Source: Ficedula albicollis (taxonomy: Eukaryota; Chordata; Aves; Passeriformes; Muscicapidae). Taken from it: a stretch of DNA of 64,000 nt. The DNA is taken from contig NC_021692.1 in the NCBI RefSeq assembly GCF_000247815.1, forward strand, positions 443,108 to 507,107, given 5' to 3'. The position numbers and the translations under genes were made by a program. Each line of letters starts with the position of its first letter. Position 1 is the stretch's first letter. Of this stretch, positions 63,501 to 64,000 are shown one piece after another. The notes under the pieces were generated by a model. It was not told where the DNA came from, made no database searches, and worked only from the letters and a program-made list of their open reading frames with translations.

Positions 63501-64000
63501 GATGGCCTTTCCATCCATCTTCAAAAAATGAACTTCACCTTAGGTTTTGCTATTTTACTGATGTCAATCCTCCATCCTTCTTAAAAAAAAATAATTGGCA
63601 GGTTGTTCTGGCTTAATGTTTACTCTGTCTGGCATTATTAAAATGTTAGTAAATCAGTTGTGCAGCATTAACAAAATGTGACTATTTTGTATTTTAAGCC
63701 ATTCCGTGTGAGTGTTTCGGAGCAGAGTAGTAGATATGTGCTTGTTGTGCTGCTTTTGTGCTGTTTGTGTTGTTCTCCAGCTACTCAGAAGGGGAAATTT
63801 AAGTATTTTGTTAGTCGTGTCCTATACTTGATTCATAGTGGAGAAGAGGCCAGCCCTGGCATCTGTGGTGGCCTGTGTGCATCAGTCCAATCTCTGTTCT
63901 TCCACCTTACTCAGGATAACTCCTGTGTAGGTAGTTTCTAATGTTTTGTTTCTGTTTCAGGCCTGCTTTCAGAAGAGCGGTGCCTCGGTCGTTGCAATAC
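60499..64000 (+). CDS. HP1BP3: HP1BP3 gene, first five coding exons (3' part outside window)
   Basis: Heterochromatin protein 1-binding protein 3 is a nuclear linker-histone-like protein with three H1/H5 globular domains that binds nucleosomes and HP1. Five exons join in frame to encode an N-terminal tail of 170 residues, rich in Glu, Lys and Ser, and the start of the first globular domain (KMDAILTEAIKACFQKSGAS). VHHKALPLLTGAQLIHTDKL, MPIRRSVN, RETPPKSK, SSEAEQPK and KKTIPAWATLSASQLARAQK match the family as I know it. An in-frame TAA directly abuts the ATG (60496-60498), which fixes the start. The span includes introns and is cut by the window end. Confidence 0.96.
61011..61113 (+). CDS. HP1BP3: HP1BP3 coding exon 2
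   Basis: The acceptor ttgtag ends at 61010 and the donor gtacag starts at 61114. It encodes KVEDDTMPIRRSVNASSRET and PPKSKPAEGEEVKA. An internal ATG (Met39, 61029-61031) could start a shorter form. Confidence 0.95.
62306..62456 (+). CDS. HP1BP3: HP1BP3 coding exon 3
   Basis: The acceptor ttctag ends at 62305 and the donor gtaagg starts at 62457. It encodes the acidic stretch DAEVTSEESASVGEEQETG and KEPENEGKEETKSSEETKK. The in-frame TAA just past the donor is intronic. Confidence 0.95.
62800..62959 (+). CDS. HP1BP3: HP1BP3 coding exon 4
   Basis: The acceptor cctaag ends at 62799 and the donor gtgagc starts at 62960. It encodes EKDQSKEKEKKVKKTIPAW and ATLSASQLARAQKQTQMAAT, then the start of the first H1/H5-type domain (PKMDAILTEAIK). 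Confidence 0.96.
63961..64000 (+). CDS. HP1BP3: HP1BP3 coding exon 5 (cut by window end)
   Basis: The acceptor tttcag ends at 63960. Thirteen codons, ACFQKSGASVVAI, continue the first globular domain, and the window ends one base into the next codon. Confidence 0.95.

Overview
The window is vertebrate nuclear DNA, almost certainly from a bird. It has split genes with GT-AG introns, many short CR1-type LINE fragments (3' ends of the 'cacagaatc...gttggaaggga' kind) and no Alu or L1-like repeats. Two protein genes are recognisable by their spliced translations. Both lie on the + strand, head to tail. I recall the same neighbours from mammals (human 1p36).

Region 1 (1-44,100) is the 3' two thirds of EIF4G3, which encodes eIF4GII, the large scaffold of the cap-binding complex eIF4F. 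I placed 23 coding exons between 4645 and 41714. They join in one continuous reading frame giving 1,096 residues and a TGA stop. The residues run in order through an acidic linker, the eIF4E-binding motif YDREFLL, the MIF4G/HEAT-1 domain (eIF4A and RNA binding), a linker, the MA3/HEAT-2 domain (eIF4A binding) and the C-terminal W2/HEAT-3 domain (Mnk kinase docking). The N-terminal exons lie before position 1. A 3' UTR follows, with a likely poly(A) signal at 42190 and possible distal ones at 42625 and 44066.

Two near-perfect tandem duplications interrupt the gene. A 916-bp intronic unit (10629-12460) carries an exon-like open segment. A 760-bp unit (34177-35694) duplicates a whole 82-bp MA3-domain exon; using both copies would shift the frame into an immediate stop.

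Region 2 (44,100-53,300) is intergenic, with CR1 fragments and no gene I can support. It ends in a GC-rich block containing a pure run of 1,019 G. A second pure run of 190 G lies at 43175-43364. Both are most easily explained as sequencing or assembly artefacts in GC-rich DNA.

Region 3 (53,298-64,000) holds the probable CpG-rich promoter of HP1BP3 and then its first five coding exons (60499 to the window end). HP1BP3 is a linker-histone-like heterochromatin protein. The window stops just inside its first H1/H5-type globular domain.

I found no undescribed biological system. The strongest points for a second look are the exon-containing duplication, the intronic duplication with its donor-creating base change, a pair of in-frame splice donors next to the eIF4E-binding exon, and the homopolymer tracts. 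Introns not given their own entry contain nothing I can name beyond the repeats listed.
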